64,000 nucleotides of DNA, from assembly GCA_031549485.1 (NCBI GenBank), contig JAVBPR010000012.1, forward strand, positions 90,586 to 154,585, given 5' to 3'. The translations under genes were made by a program, and so were the position numbers. The stretch comes from JAVBPR01 sp031549485 (lineage in GTDB: Bacteria > Bacillota > Clostridia > Oscillospirales > Feifaniaceae). This document shows positions 25,259 through 34,082 of this stretch, in pieces (within the stretch, counting starts at the first letter, position 1; the number at the start of each line of letters is the position of its first letter). The notes beneath the pieces were generated by a model, which ran no database searches, was not told the DNA's origin, and saw nothing but the letters and a program-made list of their open reading frames with translations.

Positions 25259-26461
25259 ATGAAAAAGATTTTTCAAAGAATTTTGATATGGGTGGCGGCC
25301 CTGGGGCTGGTCGTATATTTTGCGTTCCAGGGGACGTCGGTTTTCCTGCCCAAAGTCCGGGTGGAGCAAGCTCTTTTGTATACCGCATACGATGATGTGA
25401 CCGCAACCGGTTATATCGTCCGCGAGGAAGAAATTATAGCAAAGCCGGGCAGCGAGATTTACGATGTCTCGGCCTCGGACGGTATGCGCGTGAAGAAAAA
25501 CGGAGTTATCGCGACCGTTTACGAAAGCGCGGCACAGGCGGAAGCAAGCGCAAAAATAAAGGATTATAATCAGAGAATCACCGTTCTTGAAGAATCCGAA
25601 GTTGTCACCGTTATGGGCAGCAACGAGATTATTAAGCTTGAGCAAAATATTATGGCGGCGGTCTCGCAAATCGCGGCAAGCGGGAAAAGCGGCGACGGTG
25701 CTGCGGCGCAAAAAGCAAAAGAAGAACTTACAATCCTGCTCAATCAAAAGAGCGTTATGCTCGGCGAAATAAGCGGATTTGGAGATATTATTAAAGAGCT
25801 GAAAACCGAAAGGGACGAGCTGTCGGCGCAAAGCGGCGGCGGAATTTCAAGCGTGAAAACTTCGAAATCCGGTTCTTTCGTCGCTTTTGCCGACGGGTTT
25901 GAATCGGTTTTGTCTCCCGGCATTTTGAAAGATCTCAAATGTGAAGGGCTCGATGAAATTATAAAATCCGCTCCGAAAATAAACGGGGATGATATTCTCG
26001 GAAAAATCGTCACCGGATTCGGTTGGTATTTTGCGGCGCCGATGAAAAACTCGGGACTTTCGGAGGGCGATCTTGTCAGGCTGCGCTTTCCGTTTGCGCC
26101 GGGCGAAACGATACCGGCCGAGGTGGAATATGTCAACGGCGACGGGACGGAGCAACTTGTCGTTTTATTCAGCAATTATGAGCTTCCGGAGCTTAACCTT
26201 GTCCGCAATCAAACGGTTCAGATAGTTAAATCGTCAATCAGCGGATTAAAGGTGAGAAAAGCCGCCATGCATGTTATCGACGGGGCAAGCGGCGTTTTTG
26301 TAAGAAGCGGCGACGTGCTCAAATGGAAGCCGTGCGACGTGAAATTCGATAAAGACGATTATTACCTGATCCCATATGAAAAAGAAAAGAAAAATGCCTT
26401 GATGCTCTATGATTTGGTGGTTTATGAGGGCAGGAATTTATACGACGGAAAGGTTGTATAA
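25259..26461 (+). CDS. HlyD-like membrane-anchored adaptor protein
   Basis: A 400-residue envelope protein with one N-terminal membrane anchor (about residues 7-25) and an extracytoplasmic region. Residues about 45-90 look like the first half of a biotinyl-lipoyl hairpin (VTATGYIVREEEII... to MRVKKNGVIATVYES), followed by a long helical region (about 95-190) and a second beta region, as in HlyD-type periplasmic adaptor proteins. No transporter partner is adjacent; in Clostridia this gene commonly lies before yggS and sepF, which hints at a role in the envelope or division. Confidence 0.75.
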   Translation: MKKIFQRILIWVAALGLVVYFAFQGTSVFLPKVRVEQALLYTAYDDVTATGYIVREEEIIAKPGSEIYDVSASDGMRVKKNGVIATVYESAAQAEASAKIKDYNQRITVLEESEVVTVMGSNEIIKLEQNIMAAVSQIAASGKSGDGAAAQKAKEELTILLNQKSVMLGEISGFGDIIKELKTERDELSAQSGGGISSVKTSKSGSFVAFADGFESVLSPGILKDLKCEGLDEIIKSAPKINGDDILGKIVTGFGWYFAAPMKNSGLSEGDLVRLRFPFAPGETIPAEVEYVNGDGTEQLVVLFSNYELPELNLVRNQTVQIVKSSISGLKVRKAAMHVIDGASGVFVRSGDVLKWKPCDVKFDKDDYYLIPYEKEKKNALMLYDLVVYEGRNLYDGKVV

Positions 26462-26466
26462 TATCG

Positions 26467-27132
26467 ATGATTAAAGAGAACATTGCGCGGATAAAAAATG
26501 AAATAGGCGAAAATGTCACGCTCCTTGCGGTCAGCAAAACCGTTTCTGTGGATAGAATGCTTGAAGCGGTGGACTGCGGGCAGACGCTGTTCGGCGAAAA
26601 CTATGTTCAGGAGCTGCTTGAGAAATATGAGAAACTTCATGAAAAAGGGGCAAAGTTTCATTTTATCGGGCACCTTCAAACTAATAAAGTGAAATATATA
26701 ATTGATAAAGTCGAGCTGATTCAGTCGGTTGACAGCAAGCGGCTGGCGGCGGAAATATCGCGTCAGGCGGAGAAAAAAGGGCTTGTTAGCGACATTCTGA
26801 TAGAAGTGAATATCGGCAGAGAGAAAAGCAAATCGGGCGTTTTGCCCGAAGATTTCTTTGATTTGTTCGAAAAAATCCGCCTTTTGCCGAACATAAAAAT
26901 CAAAGGTGTTATGGCGATTCCGCCGTTTGATATTTCGGAAGAGGAACTCGTTTCATGTTTTAAAGAGGTGAAACAACTATATATTGACATTTTGAGCAAA
27001 AAAACGCATAATGATGATATATGTATACTATCAATGGGGATGAGCGAGGATTATCTGCCGGCGATAGAAAACGGGGCTAATTTGATTAGAGTAGGCTCGG
27101 CTATCTTCGGCGAAAGAATCTATAAAAAATAA
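26467..27132 (+). CDS. YggS/PLPBP family PLP homeostasis protein
   Basis: A 221-residue single-domain TIM-barrel protein that binds pyridoxal phosphate and keeps its level and amino-acid metabolism in balance; it has no known catalytic reaction. The PLP lysine is in LLAVSKTVSVDRM (about K23). Other blocks are FGENYVQELLEK, FIGHLQTNKVKYI, SVDS, LSMGMSEDY and RVGSAIFGER. It lies 5 bases after the HlyD-like gene and 18 before sepF, the standard Gram-positive arrangement. Confidence 0.93.
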   Translation: MIKENIARIKNEIGENVTLLAVSKTVSVDRMLEAVDCGQTLFGENYVQELLEKYEKLHEKGAKFHFIGHLQTNKVKYIIDKVELIQSVDSKRLAAEISRQAEKKGLVSDILIEVNIGREKSKSGVLPEDFFDLFEKIRLLPNIKIKGVMAIPPFDISEEELVSCFKEVKQLYIDILSKKTHNDDICILSMGMSEDYLPAIENGANLIRVGSAIFGERIYKK

Positions 27133-27150
27133 GGGCAAAGGAGCGCGAAA

Positions 27151-27564
27151 ATGGGGCTGTTTGATAAGGTTAAGGGCTATTTCGGAAATGTTGAAGACGA
27201 TTACGACGATGAAAACGAATACCATTCGGTCGTAAGAGAAGAAAAGAGAGAGAAAAAGGACAACAAGGTAGTAAATATCCACACGACAGCTCAGCTTCAG
27301 GTCATTCTTGTCAAACCCGAAAGGTTTGATGATGTCGGCGGCATTGCCGATCATCTTAATGACAAAAGAACGGTTGTTTTAAACCTTGAAAATACCAACA
27401 AAGAAATTTCAAGAAGGCTTGTCGACTTCCTTTCCGGCGTTGCCTATGCAAACGGCGGTCAGATTAAAAAAGTTGCGAACAGCACGTTTATTATCACGCC
27501 GTATAATGTCGATATTTTGGGCGATCTTTTGGACGAGCTCGAAAACAGCGGCGTGTTCTTTTAA
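27151..27564 (+). CDS. sepF: Cell division protein SepF
   Basis: Anchors FtsZ to the membrane and shapes the septum in Gram-positive bacteria. It has 137 residues. The N-terminal amphipathic helix MGLFDKVKGYFG is the membrane target; a charged linker follows; the C-terminal domain (about 55-137) holds VILVKPERFDDV and FLSGVAYANGGQIKKV, typical of SepF. GGAG precedes the ATG. It sits between yggS and ylmH; ylmG, usually in between, is absent here. Confidence 0.94.
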   Translation: MGLFDKVKGYFGNVEDDYDDENEYHSVVREEKREKKDNKVVNIHTTAQLQVILVKPERFDDVGGIADHLNDKRTVVLNLENTNKEISRRLVDFLSGVAYANGGQIKKVANSTFIITPYNVDILGDLLDELENSGVFF

Positions 27565-27566
27565 CT

Positions 27567-28277
27567 TTGCAAAAAGAAGATAAATTTCTGATAGCAAGGG
27601 TGGACGATGCGCTTCGAAAAGACGGCGGGATTTTGCCGTTTCTCGATCCGCGCGAACAGCTTTTGTGCGAGCGTCACCTCGGCGGCGCGGCAACGGCTTT
27701 TTTTGACGGCGGATATCCTGACGCGATTCGGAAAAGATTGATTATCGGAAACGAACTCTCGAAGATAAAAGCGGTTTCTTTTTCGCACGCGGGATTTAAA
27801 AACCTTAATCACCGGGATTATCTCGGCGCGATAATGTCGCTCGGAATCAAAAGAGAGCTTACCGGAGATATTATTTCGGGAGAAACCGGCGCAACTTTAT
27901 TTGCCACCGAGGAAGCGGCCGTTTTTATCGCTGAAAATATACGGAAAATAGGAAGCTGCGGCGTAAAAGTCGAAATTCTCGACAGGCTGCCGCAGATAGA
28001 AAATCCGCACGAATTCGAGGATTTGCGATTCACGGTGATTTCGCTTAGGCTTGATGTGGTGGTGTCGGCGATTTTTAAAACTTCGAGAAGCCGCGCTGCA
28101 GAGGCGATTTCAGAAGGGCTGATTACCCTCGATTTTGAAAAGTGCTTTGACGCTACAAAGCAGGTAAAACAGGGCTCGCAAATATCAATGAGGGGCTTTG
28201 GGAAATATTTGATAGAAAACACCGAAAATATCACAAAAAAAGGCAAAATCATTCTTTGCGTTCGAAAATATAAGTAA
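27567..28277 (+). CDS. YlmH-type S4-domain RNA-binding protein
   Basis: A 236-residue RNA-binding protein of the YlmH family, linked to division genes and to ribosome or tRNA quality control in Firmicutes. The C-terminal S4 domain (about 150-225) holds KTSRSRAAEAISEGLI and QVKQGSQISMRGFGKY. The start appears to be TTG 27567, two bases after the sepF stop and without a clear ribosome site, so it is probably translated by coupling; an internal start cannot be excluded. The N-terminal half has the family block LCERHLGGAATAFFDGGYPDA. Confidence 0.88.
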   Translation: MQKEDKFLIARVDDALRKDGGILPFLDPREQLLCERHLGGAATAFFDGGYPDAIRKRLIIGNELSKIKAVSFSHAGFKNLNHRDYLGAIMSLGIKRELTGDIISGETGATLFATEEAAVFIAENIRKIGSCGVKVEILDRLPQIENPHEFEDLRFTVISLRLDVVVSAIFKTSRSRAAEAISEGLITLDFEKCFDATKQVKQGSQISMRGFGKYLIENTENITKKGKIILCVRKYK

Positions 28278-28290
28278 AAGGGGACTATAT

Positions 28291-29058
28291 ATGTTAACAG
28301 CGGCTGATTTTAATAGCATAACCTTTCGCAAATCCATGTCGGGATACAATTTCGGCGAGGTTGACAGCTTTCTTGAGGAAGCGGCAAAAAGTTTTGAACA
28401 GCTTTCAAAAGAAAATGCCGAGCTTTTGGAAAAACTTGATGTTTTGATTGCGCAGGTTGAGAAATACAGGTCGGACGAAGACCTTCTGAAAAATGCAATT
28501 TTGAATTCGCAGAGAACAGGCGATGCTATTGTAAAAAGCGCGCAGGAGAGAGCGGATATTATTATAGCCGACGCGCACAGAAGAATTGAAAAAACAGAGG
28601 GCGATATAAGTGCGCAGGCAAAAGCAAAAAAAGCAGAGCTTGAGCATCTTGAGCAAAAAGTTTCGGGCTTTAAAAATCAGCTTCTCGATTTATTTAACAA
28701 GCAAATCGGCAGTATAAACGAGTTTCCTTTTTTTGAAGCCGCCGCTCCCGAAGTATTTGAGGATCCCGCAGAGCCGGATGATGCCGACAGAACAATAGTT
28801 TTCGATAAGGCTGACGCCGAGCCGGAAAAGCAGGAAGAGCCTGTTGTTTTCCCCTCAAAAGAAGAAGCGGAGGAAGAACCCGCTCCTATCGAGGACGCGA
28901 CAAGAGAATTTAAGGTCACCATTCCCGAAGAGGAAGAAAAGGTGGATGTCACAAAAGCCATCGAAAATTTCGACACGAAAAAAGAGATATTTTTCGGCGC
29001 CGATTATGATATGAATGAAGACGACAAAAAACGCGGGCTTTTCGGCCGAAAAAAATAA
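28291..29058 (+). CDS. divIVA: DivIVA-domain septum/pole protein
   Basis: A 255-residue coiled-coil protein. The N-terminal DivIVA domain (about 1-60) has FRKSMSGYNFGEVDSFLEEA, the membrane-curvature-binding region. A coiled coil continues to about residue 135 and is followed by an acidic Glu/Pro-rich tail (about 150-235) and a basic end RGLFGRKK. It marks the old poles and septa. Its place after ylmH and before ileS is the standard Gram-positive order. Confidence 0.9.
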   Translation: MLTAADFNSITFRKSMSGYNFGEVDSFLEEAAKSFEQLSKENAELLEKLDVLIAQVEKYRSDEDLLKNAILNSQRTGDAIVKSAQERADIIIADAHRRIEKTEGDISAQAKAKKAELEHLEQKVSGFKNQLLDLFNKQIGSINEFPFFEAAAPEVFEDPAEPDDADRTIVFDKADAEPEKQEEPVVFPSKEEAEEEPAPIEDATREFKVTIPEEEEKVDVTKAIENFDTKKEIFFGADYDMNEDDKKRGLFGRKK

Positions 29059-29083
29059 TTATATAATAATAAAATAGTATTTT

Positions 29084-29120
29084 TTAGGAGAGGCGGTTTT
29101 CGTTAAAACTGCCTCGCCTT
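29084..29120 (+). promoter_or_regulatory. Hairpin between divIVA and ileS
   Basis: GAGGCGGTTTT pairs with AAAACTGCCTC (one G-T) over a 4-base loop. No T run follows and the space is too short for a T-box, so its role is unknown. Confidence 0.45.
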
Positions 29121-29140
29121 TAGTATGGGAGAACAAAATT

Positions 29141-31921
29141 ATGGGCGTAGATTACAATAAAACACTAAATCTTTTGCAGACGGAGTTTCCGATGCGGGCG
29201 AATCTTCCGACGAGGGAGCCCGAGTTTCTCGAGAAATGGGAAAAGCAGGACCTTTACCATTCTCTTATGGAGAAAAATGCGGGCAAGCCGAAGTTTATCT
29301 TGCACGACGGACCTCCTTATGCAAACGGAGATATGCACATCGGGCACGCGCTTGATAACATTTTAAAAGATTTGGTAATCAGATATAAAAACATGTCCGG
29401 GTTTTGCGCTCCTTATATTCCGGGCTGGGATACGCACGGCTTGCCGATAGAACAGCAGGCTATAAAAAAGCTCGGACTCAACAGGCATGAAGTGGATGTC
29501 CTTACTTTCAGAGCCGCCTGCCGCGACTTCGCGCTCGGCTGTGTTGAAACGCAAAAAGGCCAGCGCAAACGCCTCGGAGGTATAGGCGACTGGGAAAATC
29601 CTTATCTCACCCTGCATAAGGAATTCGAGAGCAAACAGATTGAAGTTTTCGGCGAAATGGCGAATAAAGGCTATATTTATAAGGGACTAAAACCCGTATA
29701 CTGGTGCCCCGATTGTGAAACCGCGCTTGCCGAAGCGGAGATAGAATATCAAGACGATCCTTGCGATTCTATTTATGTAAAATTCGAGGCGGCGGACGAC
29801 AAAGGCATGTTCGGCGGCGAAAAAACATATTTCGTTATTTGGACAACAACGACGTGGACACTGCCCGGCAACCTCGCGATATGCCTTAATCCCGACTTTG
29901 TCTATAATATCGTAAAAACCGGCGGCGAGAGATATATCATCGCCGAGGAACTCACAAAAAGCGTTATGGAAAACGCGGGAATTACCGATTACGAAATCGT
30001 TGAAACGCATAAGGGCGTGCAGTTCGAGGGGATGACCGCGAAACACCCGTTTTTGCAGAGAAACTCGCATATTATTCTCGGGGATCACGTCACTCTCGAA
30101 GCCGGAACGGGTTGCGTTCATACCGCGCCTGGCCACGGCGTAGACGACTTTATCGTGTGCCGCAATTATCCCGAAATCGGGATTGTCGTGCCGGTCGACG
30201 GAAAAGGAAAAATGACGGCGGAAGCGGGCGAAAAATTCGCGGGACTGCCAACCCATGTCGCAAACAAAGCTATTCTGGAAGAGCTTCGCAGCAGCGGCGC
30301 GCTTTTTGCAACCGAGAAAATCGAGCATACCTATCCGCACTGCTGGCGCTGCAAACATCCGATTATCTTCCGCGCCACCGAGCAATGGTTCTGCTCGGTC
30401 GGCGATTTCAAGGAAGCCGCCTGCGAAGAAGCACATAAGGTAAAATGGGTTCCCGCATGGGGCGAGGAGCGCATTGTCAAAATGATTGAGGACAGGTCGG
30501 ACTGGTGCATCAGCCGTCAGCGCGTTTGGGGCGTTCCGATTCCTATTTTCTTCTGCGAAAAATGCGGGAAAGAACATATAACAAAAGAAAGCATAGCGGC
30601 GGTTGCCGCGCTTTACAAAAAAGAGGGAAGCGACGCGTGGTATAAATATTCTGCAAAAGAGATTTTGCCGCAGGGAACGGTCTGCGAAAAATGCGGAGCC
30701 GACGAATTTACAAAAGAACAGGATATCATGGATGTTTGGTTCGATTCCGGCTCGTCGCATGCGGCGGTTTTGATGACAAGGGAAGACCAGGCATGGCCGG
30801 CGGACGTTTATTCCGAGGGCAACGACCAATATAGAGGCTGGTTCCAAAGCTCGCTTCTTACATCGGTCGCGGTATACGGAAAAGCGCCTTACAAAACCGT
30901 TTTGACACACGGAATGGTGGTTGACGGAAACGGCGGAAAGATGAGCAAATCGCTCGGCAACGGAATCGATCCGCTCGACGTTATAAAAAACTACGGCGCA
31001 GATATTTTGCGCCTTTGGGTAATCGCGTCCGACTATAAAGTTGATATAAGATTTTCAAATGATATTTTAAAACAGCTTTCGGAAGCATACAGAAAAATCC
31101 GCAACACCGCAAGATTTATCCTCGGAAATATAAACGATTTCGATCCTAATCGCGACAGCGTGCCGTATTCCGAGCTTCCCGAGATGGATAAATATATCCT
31201 CCACAAACTAAACGGCGTTATCGAAAAAGTGCGCGCCGCTTACGAAATCTTCGAATACCACAATATTTTCCACACCGTGCTCGGTTTCTGCGTTGTCGAC
31301 CTCTCGAACTTCTATCTTGACGTTCTGAAAGACAGGCTTTACGTAGAAGCGGCGCAGTCAAAAGGGCGCCGCGCCGCGCAGACGACGATGTATACTATTT
31401 TAGACGCAATAACAAAACTTCTCGCGCCCGCGCTTGCTTATACCGCCGAGGAAATATGGCAGTTTATGCCGCATAAGGACGCGGATGATAAAGAGAGCAT
31501 TCTTTTTAACGAGATGGCAAGCGTTAACCCAGATTATACCCTTTCGCCCGATACCGAGGCGAAATGGAACAGGATTATGAAAATCCGCGACGATGTCAAA
31601 AAAGCGCTCGAAGAGGCAAGGGCAAATAAGGTTATCGGCGCTTCGCTTGACGCTAAGGTCACTATTTTCGCACAGGGTGATGAATATGAGTTTCTTTCCA
31701 CCGCGGGAATCGATCTCGCCGAGAATTTTATCGTCTCCGAAGTCGAGATTGTAAACGGCACGGGTGAGGGTGTAAAGGGCGAAAATTCGGACATCACCGT
31801 TTTGGCACAGGCGTCCGAAAAAGAAAAATGCGAACGCTGCTGGAAACACACCGAACTCGGCGCGAATAAAGAACATCAAACGCTCTGCTCGCGCTGTGCG
31901 CAGGTGGTAGTGAATGCGTAA
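29141..31921 (+). CDS. ileS: Isoleucyl-tRNA synthetase
   Basis: Charges tRNA-Ile. A class I synthetase of 926 residues, as in most bacteria. The HIGH motif is in GDMHIGHALDNILKD, KMSKS in GGKMSKSLGNG, and the CP1 editing domain lies between them (TTTTWTLPGNLAI, GTGCVHTAPGHG, DDF). A C-terminal zinc site is CERCWKHTELG with LCSRC. GGGAGAAC lies before the ATG. Its end overlaps the lspA start by 8 bases, the conserved ileS-lspA junction. Confidence 0.97.
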   Translation: MGVDYNKTLNLLQTEFPMRANLPTREPEFLEKWEKQDLYHSLMEKNAGKPKFILHDGPPYANGDMHIGHALDNILKDLVIRYKNMSGFCAPYIPGWDTHGLPIEQQAIKKLGLNRHEVDVLTFRAACRDFALGCVETQKGQRKRLGGIGDWENPYLTLHKEFESKQIEVFGEMANKGYIYKGLKPVYWCPDCETALAEAEIEYQDDPCDSIYVKFEAADDKGMFGGEKTYFVIWTTTTWTLPGNLAICLNPDFVYNIVKTGGERYIIAEELTKSVMENAGITDYEIVETHKGVQFEGMTAKHPFLQRNSHIILGDHVTLEAGTGCVHTAPGHGVDDFIVCRNYPEIGIVVPVDGKGKMTAEAGEKFAGLPTHVANKAILEELRSSGALFATEKIEHTYPHCWRCKHPIIFRATEQWFCSVGDFKEAACEEAHKVKWVPAWGEERIVKMIEDRSDWCISRQRVWGVPIPIFFCEKCGKEHITKESIAAVAALYKKEGSDAWYKYSAKEILPQGTVCEKCGADEFTKEQDIMDVWFDSGSSHAAVLMTREDQAWPADVYSEGNDQYRGWFQSSLLTSVAVYGKAPYKTVLTHGMVVDGNGGKMSKSLGNGIDPLDVIKNYGADILRLWVIASDYKVDIRFSNDILKQLSEAYRKIRNTARFILGNINDFDPNRDSVPYSELPEMDKYILHKLNGVIEKVRAAYEIFEYHNIFHTVLGFCVVDLSNFYLDVLKDRLYVEAAQSKGRRAAQTTMYTILDAITKLLAPALAYTAEEIWQFMPHKDADDKESILFNEMASVNPDYTLSPDTEAKWNRIMKIRDDVKKALEEARANKVIGASLDAKVTIFAQGDEYEFLSTAGIDLAENFIVSEVEIVNGTGEGVKGENSDITVLAQASEKEKCERCWKHTELGANKEHQTLCSRCAQVVVNA

Positions 31922-32405
31922 GATAGGCTTTGATTATAAAAGGCTTTATTACATCGCGGCGGCCGCTTTGCTCGTCGTTTTGGACTTCTTTTCAAAGGTT
32001 TATATAAGCGCGAATTTCAAGGGAGCCGAAAAGGTTTTGATACCTGGAGTTTTGGGAATAACCTATGCGGAAAATACCGGCGTTGCCTTTAGCTTTTTGC
32101 AGGGCAAAGCGGCGTTTTTCGTCACGGTCACCATTATTGAAATCCTCGCGATTCTTTGGTTTGTCCTTTTCGGAAAAATGAAAAGCAAACTGTTTTTATC
32201 CTCGCTTTGCCTGATTCTTGCGGGCGGTGTGGGCAACCTTATCGACCGGATTTCAAAGGGATACGTTGTCGATTTTATCGAATTTTTATTTGTAAAATTT
32301 GCGGTTTTCAACCTTGCCGATGTCTTTATAAATATCGGCGTCGGGTTGCTGCTTATTTTCGTTATTTTTATTTACAAACAAAATGATGCAAAAAAAAGTA
32401 GTTAA
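31914..32405 (+). CDS. lspA: Lipoprotein signal peptidase (signal peptidase II)
   Basis: Membrane aspartyl protease that removes signal peptides from prolipoproteins. It has 163 residues and four transmembrane segments. Motifs are ENTGVAFSFLQG, the first catalytic Asp in GNLIDRISKGYVVDFIEF, and the second in FNLADVFINIG. The window encodes several predicted clients with lipoboxes (35883, 53449, 61163). It overlaps ileS at its start and the pseudouridine synthase gene at its end. Confidence 0.96.
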   Translation: MRKIGFDYKRLYYIAAAALLVVLDFFSKVYISANFKGAEKVLIPGVLGITYAENTGVAFSFLQGKAAFFVTVTIIEILAILWFVLFGKMKSKLFLSSLCLILAGGVGNLIDRISKGYVVDFIEFLFVKFAVFNLADVFINIGVGLLLIFVIFIYKQNDAKKSS

Positions 32406-33288
32406 ATTTGATAGGGAAGAGGGCGGCCGCATTGACAGCTTTATTGCTGAGATATGCGGCTTTAGCCGCTCCCGGGCAGCTTCGCTGTGCGATGAGGGGC
32501 TTGTTTTAGTTAATGGAAAAACCGCTCGAAAAAGCCTTGCTCTGCTCGGCGGCGAAACTATCGAAATTATGATTCCGGAAGCGGTAGAGCTTGAAACCGC
32601 GCCGGAGGAAATCCCGATAGAAATTGTTTACGAGGACGATTTTTTACTTGTCGTGAACAAGCAAAAAGGGATGGTCGTCCATCCGGCGGCTGGCAACTAC
32701 AGCGGAACTTTGGTAAATGCGCTTTTGCACCACTGCAAAGGAAGCCTTTCGGGCATAAATGGCGTTTTAAGACCGGGAATTGTTCACCGAATAGATAAGG
32801 ATACAAGCGGGCTTTTGGTTGTGGCGAAAACCGATGCAGCGCACAATTTTCTCGCAAAACAGATAAAGGACCACAGCGTAACAAGGGAATACCGCGCTAT
32901 TCTTTGCGGCAGGTTAAAAGAGGAAGCGTTTACGGTTGACGCGCCGCTGGGAAGACATAAAACCGACCGCAAAAAACAGGCGGTAACTCCGGGCGGAAGG
33001 CGTGCCGTAAGCCATTTTGAGCTTATTGAAAATCTGCCGCAACACGCGTTTGTAAAGGTTCGCCTCGAGACCGGAAGAACGCATCAGATAAGGGTTCACA
33101 GCGCATATATCGGACACCCGGTTCTCGGCGATACGGTTTACGGCGCGAAGAAACAAAGCAAGGATTATGGCGGGCAATGCCTTCACGCCGCAAGGCTCGG
33201 ATTTGTTCATCCAATCAGCGGCGAGTATATGGAATTTGAAAGCGATTTGCCGGAATATTTCAAAAGCGCTTTGACAAAACTTTCGTAA
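32383..33288 (+). CDS. RluA-family rRNA pseudouridine synthase (RluD-like)
   Basis: A 301-residue RNA pseudouridine synthase. An N-terminal S4 domain (about 14-70: GGRIDSFIAEICGFSRSRAA) precedes the catalytic domain with GIVHRIDKDTSGLLVVAKT, which contains the catalytic Asp, and RLETGRTHQIRVHSAYIGHP. The best-known member makes pseudouridines 1911, 1915 and 1917 of 23S rRNA; the exact sites here are inferred. Start at one of two adjacent ATG codons (32383, 32386), overlapping lspA by about 23 bases. The end contains the promoter of the next unit. Confidence 0.93.
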   Translation: MMQKKVVKFDREEGGRIDSFIAEICGFSRSRAASLCDEGLVLVNGKTARKSLALLGGETIEIMIPEAVELETAPEEIPIEIVYEDDFLLVVNKQKGMVVHPAAGNYSGTLVNALLHHCKGSLSGINGVLRPGIVHRIDKDTSGLLVVAKTDAAHNFLAKQIKDHSVTREYRAILCGRLKEEAFTVDAPLGRHKTDRKKQAVTPGGRRAVSHFELIENLPQHAFVKVRLETGRTHQIRVHSAYIGHPVLGDTVYGAKKQSKDYGGQCLHAARLGFVHPISGEYMEFESDLPEYFKSALTKLS

Positions 33289-33299
33289 TTTGATAAAAT
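33271..33299 (+). promoter_or_regulatory. Promoter of the TPP riboswitch/thiT transcript
   Basis: TTGACA (33271-33276), 17 bases, TAAAAT (33294-33299) with an extended TG. It lies inside the end of the pseudouridine synthase gene. Confidence 0.85.
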
Positions 33300-33313
33300 A
33301 AATAAAACCAAAT

Positions 33314-33386
33314 ATGTCGGGGTGTCGCAACAGCGGCTGAGATTAAACCCGTAGACCTGATCCGGATAATGCCGGCGTAGGAAACG
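33314..33386 (+). promoter_or_regulatory. TPP riboswitch (THI element)
   Basis: The conserved core is complete: TCGGGGTG, CGGCTGAGAT, ACCTGATCCGGATAATGCCG and GCGTAGGAAA in the correct order and spacing. It binds thiamine diphosphate. It lies between a promoter and an intrinsic terminator ahead of thiT, so ligand binding should stop transcription. Confidence 0.96.
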
Positions 33387-33402
33387 AGAACTAATAAAGT
33401 TT

Positions 33403-33432
33403 AAGCATTTCTCTACGGGGAAATGCTTTTTT
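33403..33432 (+). terminator. Riboswitch-controlled terminator
   Basis: AAGCATTTC pairs with GAAATGCTT over an 8-base loop, followed by a T run. It is the expression platform of the TPP riboswitch. Confidence 0.9.
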
Positions 33433-33472
33433 ATTTTCTCCGGCGCAATTTGGTAAATTAAAGGAGGAGAAA

Positions 33473-34018
33473 ATGAAAGAAAAAACAACAAAAATCCTGA
33501 CCGAAGCGGGCATAATGCTTGCGCTGTCCACGGTGCTCTCGATGCTGCAATTTTTTAAGCTGCCGCAGGGCGGTTCGGTCACAATTCTCGCTATGCTTCC
33601 GCTGCTCTTGTTTTCATATCGGCACGAACTTAAGTGGGGAATCCTATGCTGCTTTGCGGCAAGCCTTATTCAGCTGCTTATCGGACTTCAGGACCTTAAA
33701 GGCATATCGCTCATGACCGTCATCGGCGCTGTGCTACTTGATTTTATTTTTGCATATACGGTTCTCGGCTTTGCAAGCGTTTTCAAAAAAATGAAATACG
33801 GCTTTGTCGTCGCTTCGGCAGCGCTGATATTTGCCAGATTCGTTATTCATTATTTGTCGGGAATCATCCTGTGGCGCGCATTTGCGGAAGGAACCTTGCC
33901 GGAGCTTTATTCGCTGATTTACAATGGCTCCTATATGGGTATCGAACTTCTAACACACTGCGTTGCGGCGTTTATTTTCACCAAAATCCCGGTTGCGTCA
34001 AAGTTTCTCAATAATTGA
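33473..34018 (+). CDS. thiT: Thiamine ECF transporter substrate-binding protein ThiT
   Basis: A 181-residue, six-helix S component that captures thiamine and works with the shared ECF energising module. The pattern TKILTEAGIMLALSTVLSML, FKLPQGGSVTILAMLPLLLFSYRHELKWG and WRAFAEGTLPELYSLIYNGSYM is that of ThiT. AAGGAGGAG lies before the ATG. A TPP riboswitch and terminator precede it, which agrees with the assignment. The shared EcfA/EcfT genes are not in the window. Confidence 0.95.
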   Translation: MKEKTTKILTEAGIMLALSTVLSMLQFFKLPQGGSVTILAMLPLLLFSYRHELKWGILCCFAASLIQLLIGLQDLKGISLMTVIGAVLLDFIFAYTVLGFASVFKKMKYGFVVASAALIFARFVIHYLSGIILWRAFAEGTLPELYSLIYNGSYMGIELLTHCVAAFIFTKIPVASKFLNN

Positions 34019-34043
34019 CATTTAGCCTTCTTTTAAGTAGAAT
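34015..34043 (+). promoter_or_regulatory. Promoter of the split transketolase operon
   Basis: TTGACA (34015-34020), 17 bases, TAGAAT (34038-34043). The -35 overlaps the thiT stop codon and the -10 overlaps the left arm and loop of the downstream hairpin. Confidence 0.85.
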
Positions 34044-34082
34044 AGTATAACTATGAAATACTTAAAAGGAGGCTATTTTTTT
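34023..34082 (+). terminator. thiT terminator hairpin that also holds the transketolase ribosome site
   Basis: Bases 34023-34039 pair with 34059-34075 over 17 bp with a single G-T; the loop can form a further 5-bp stem; seven T follow. The right arm contains the GGAGG (34068-34072) of the transketolase gene, whose TTG start is at 34081. Confidence 0.85.

Noticed and set aside
29059..29140. T-box riboswitch upstream of ileS
   Set aside because: Only about 80 bases separate divIVA and ileS and no T-box sequence or terminator is present; just one unexplained hairpin.
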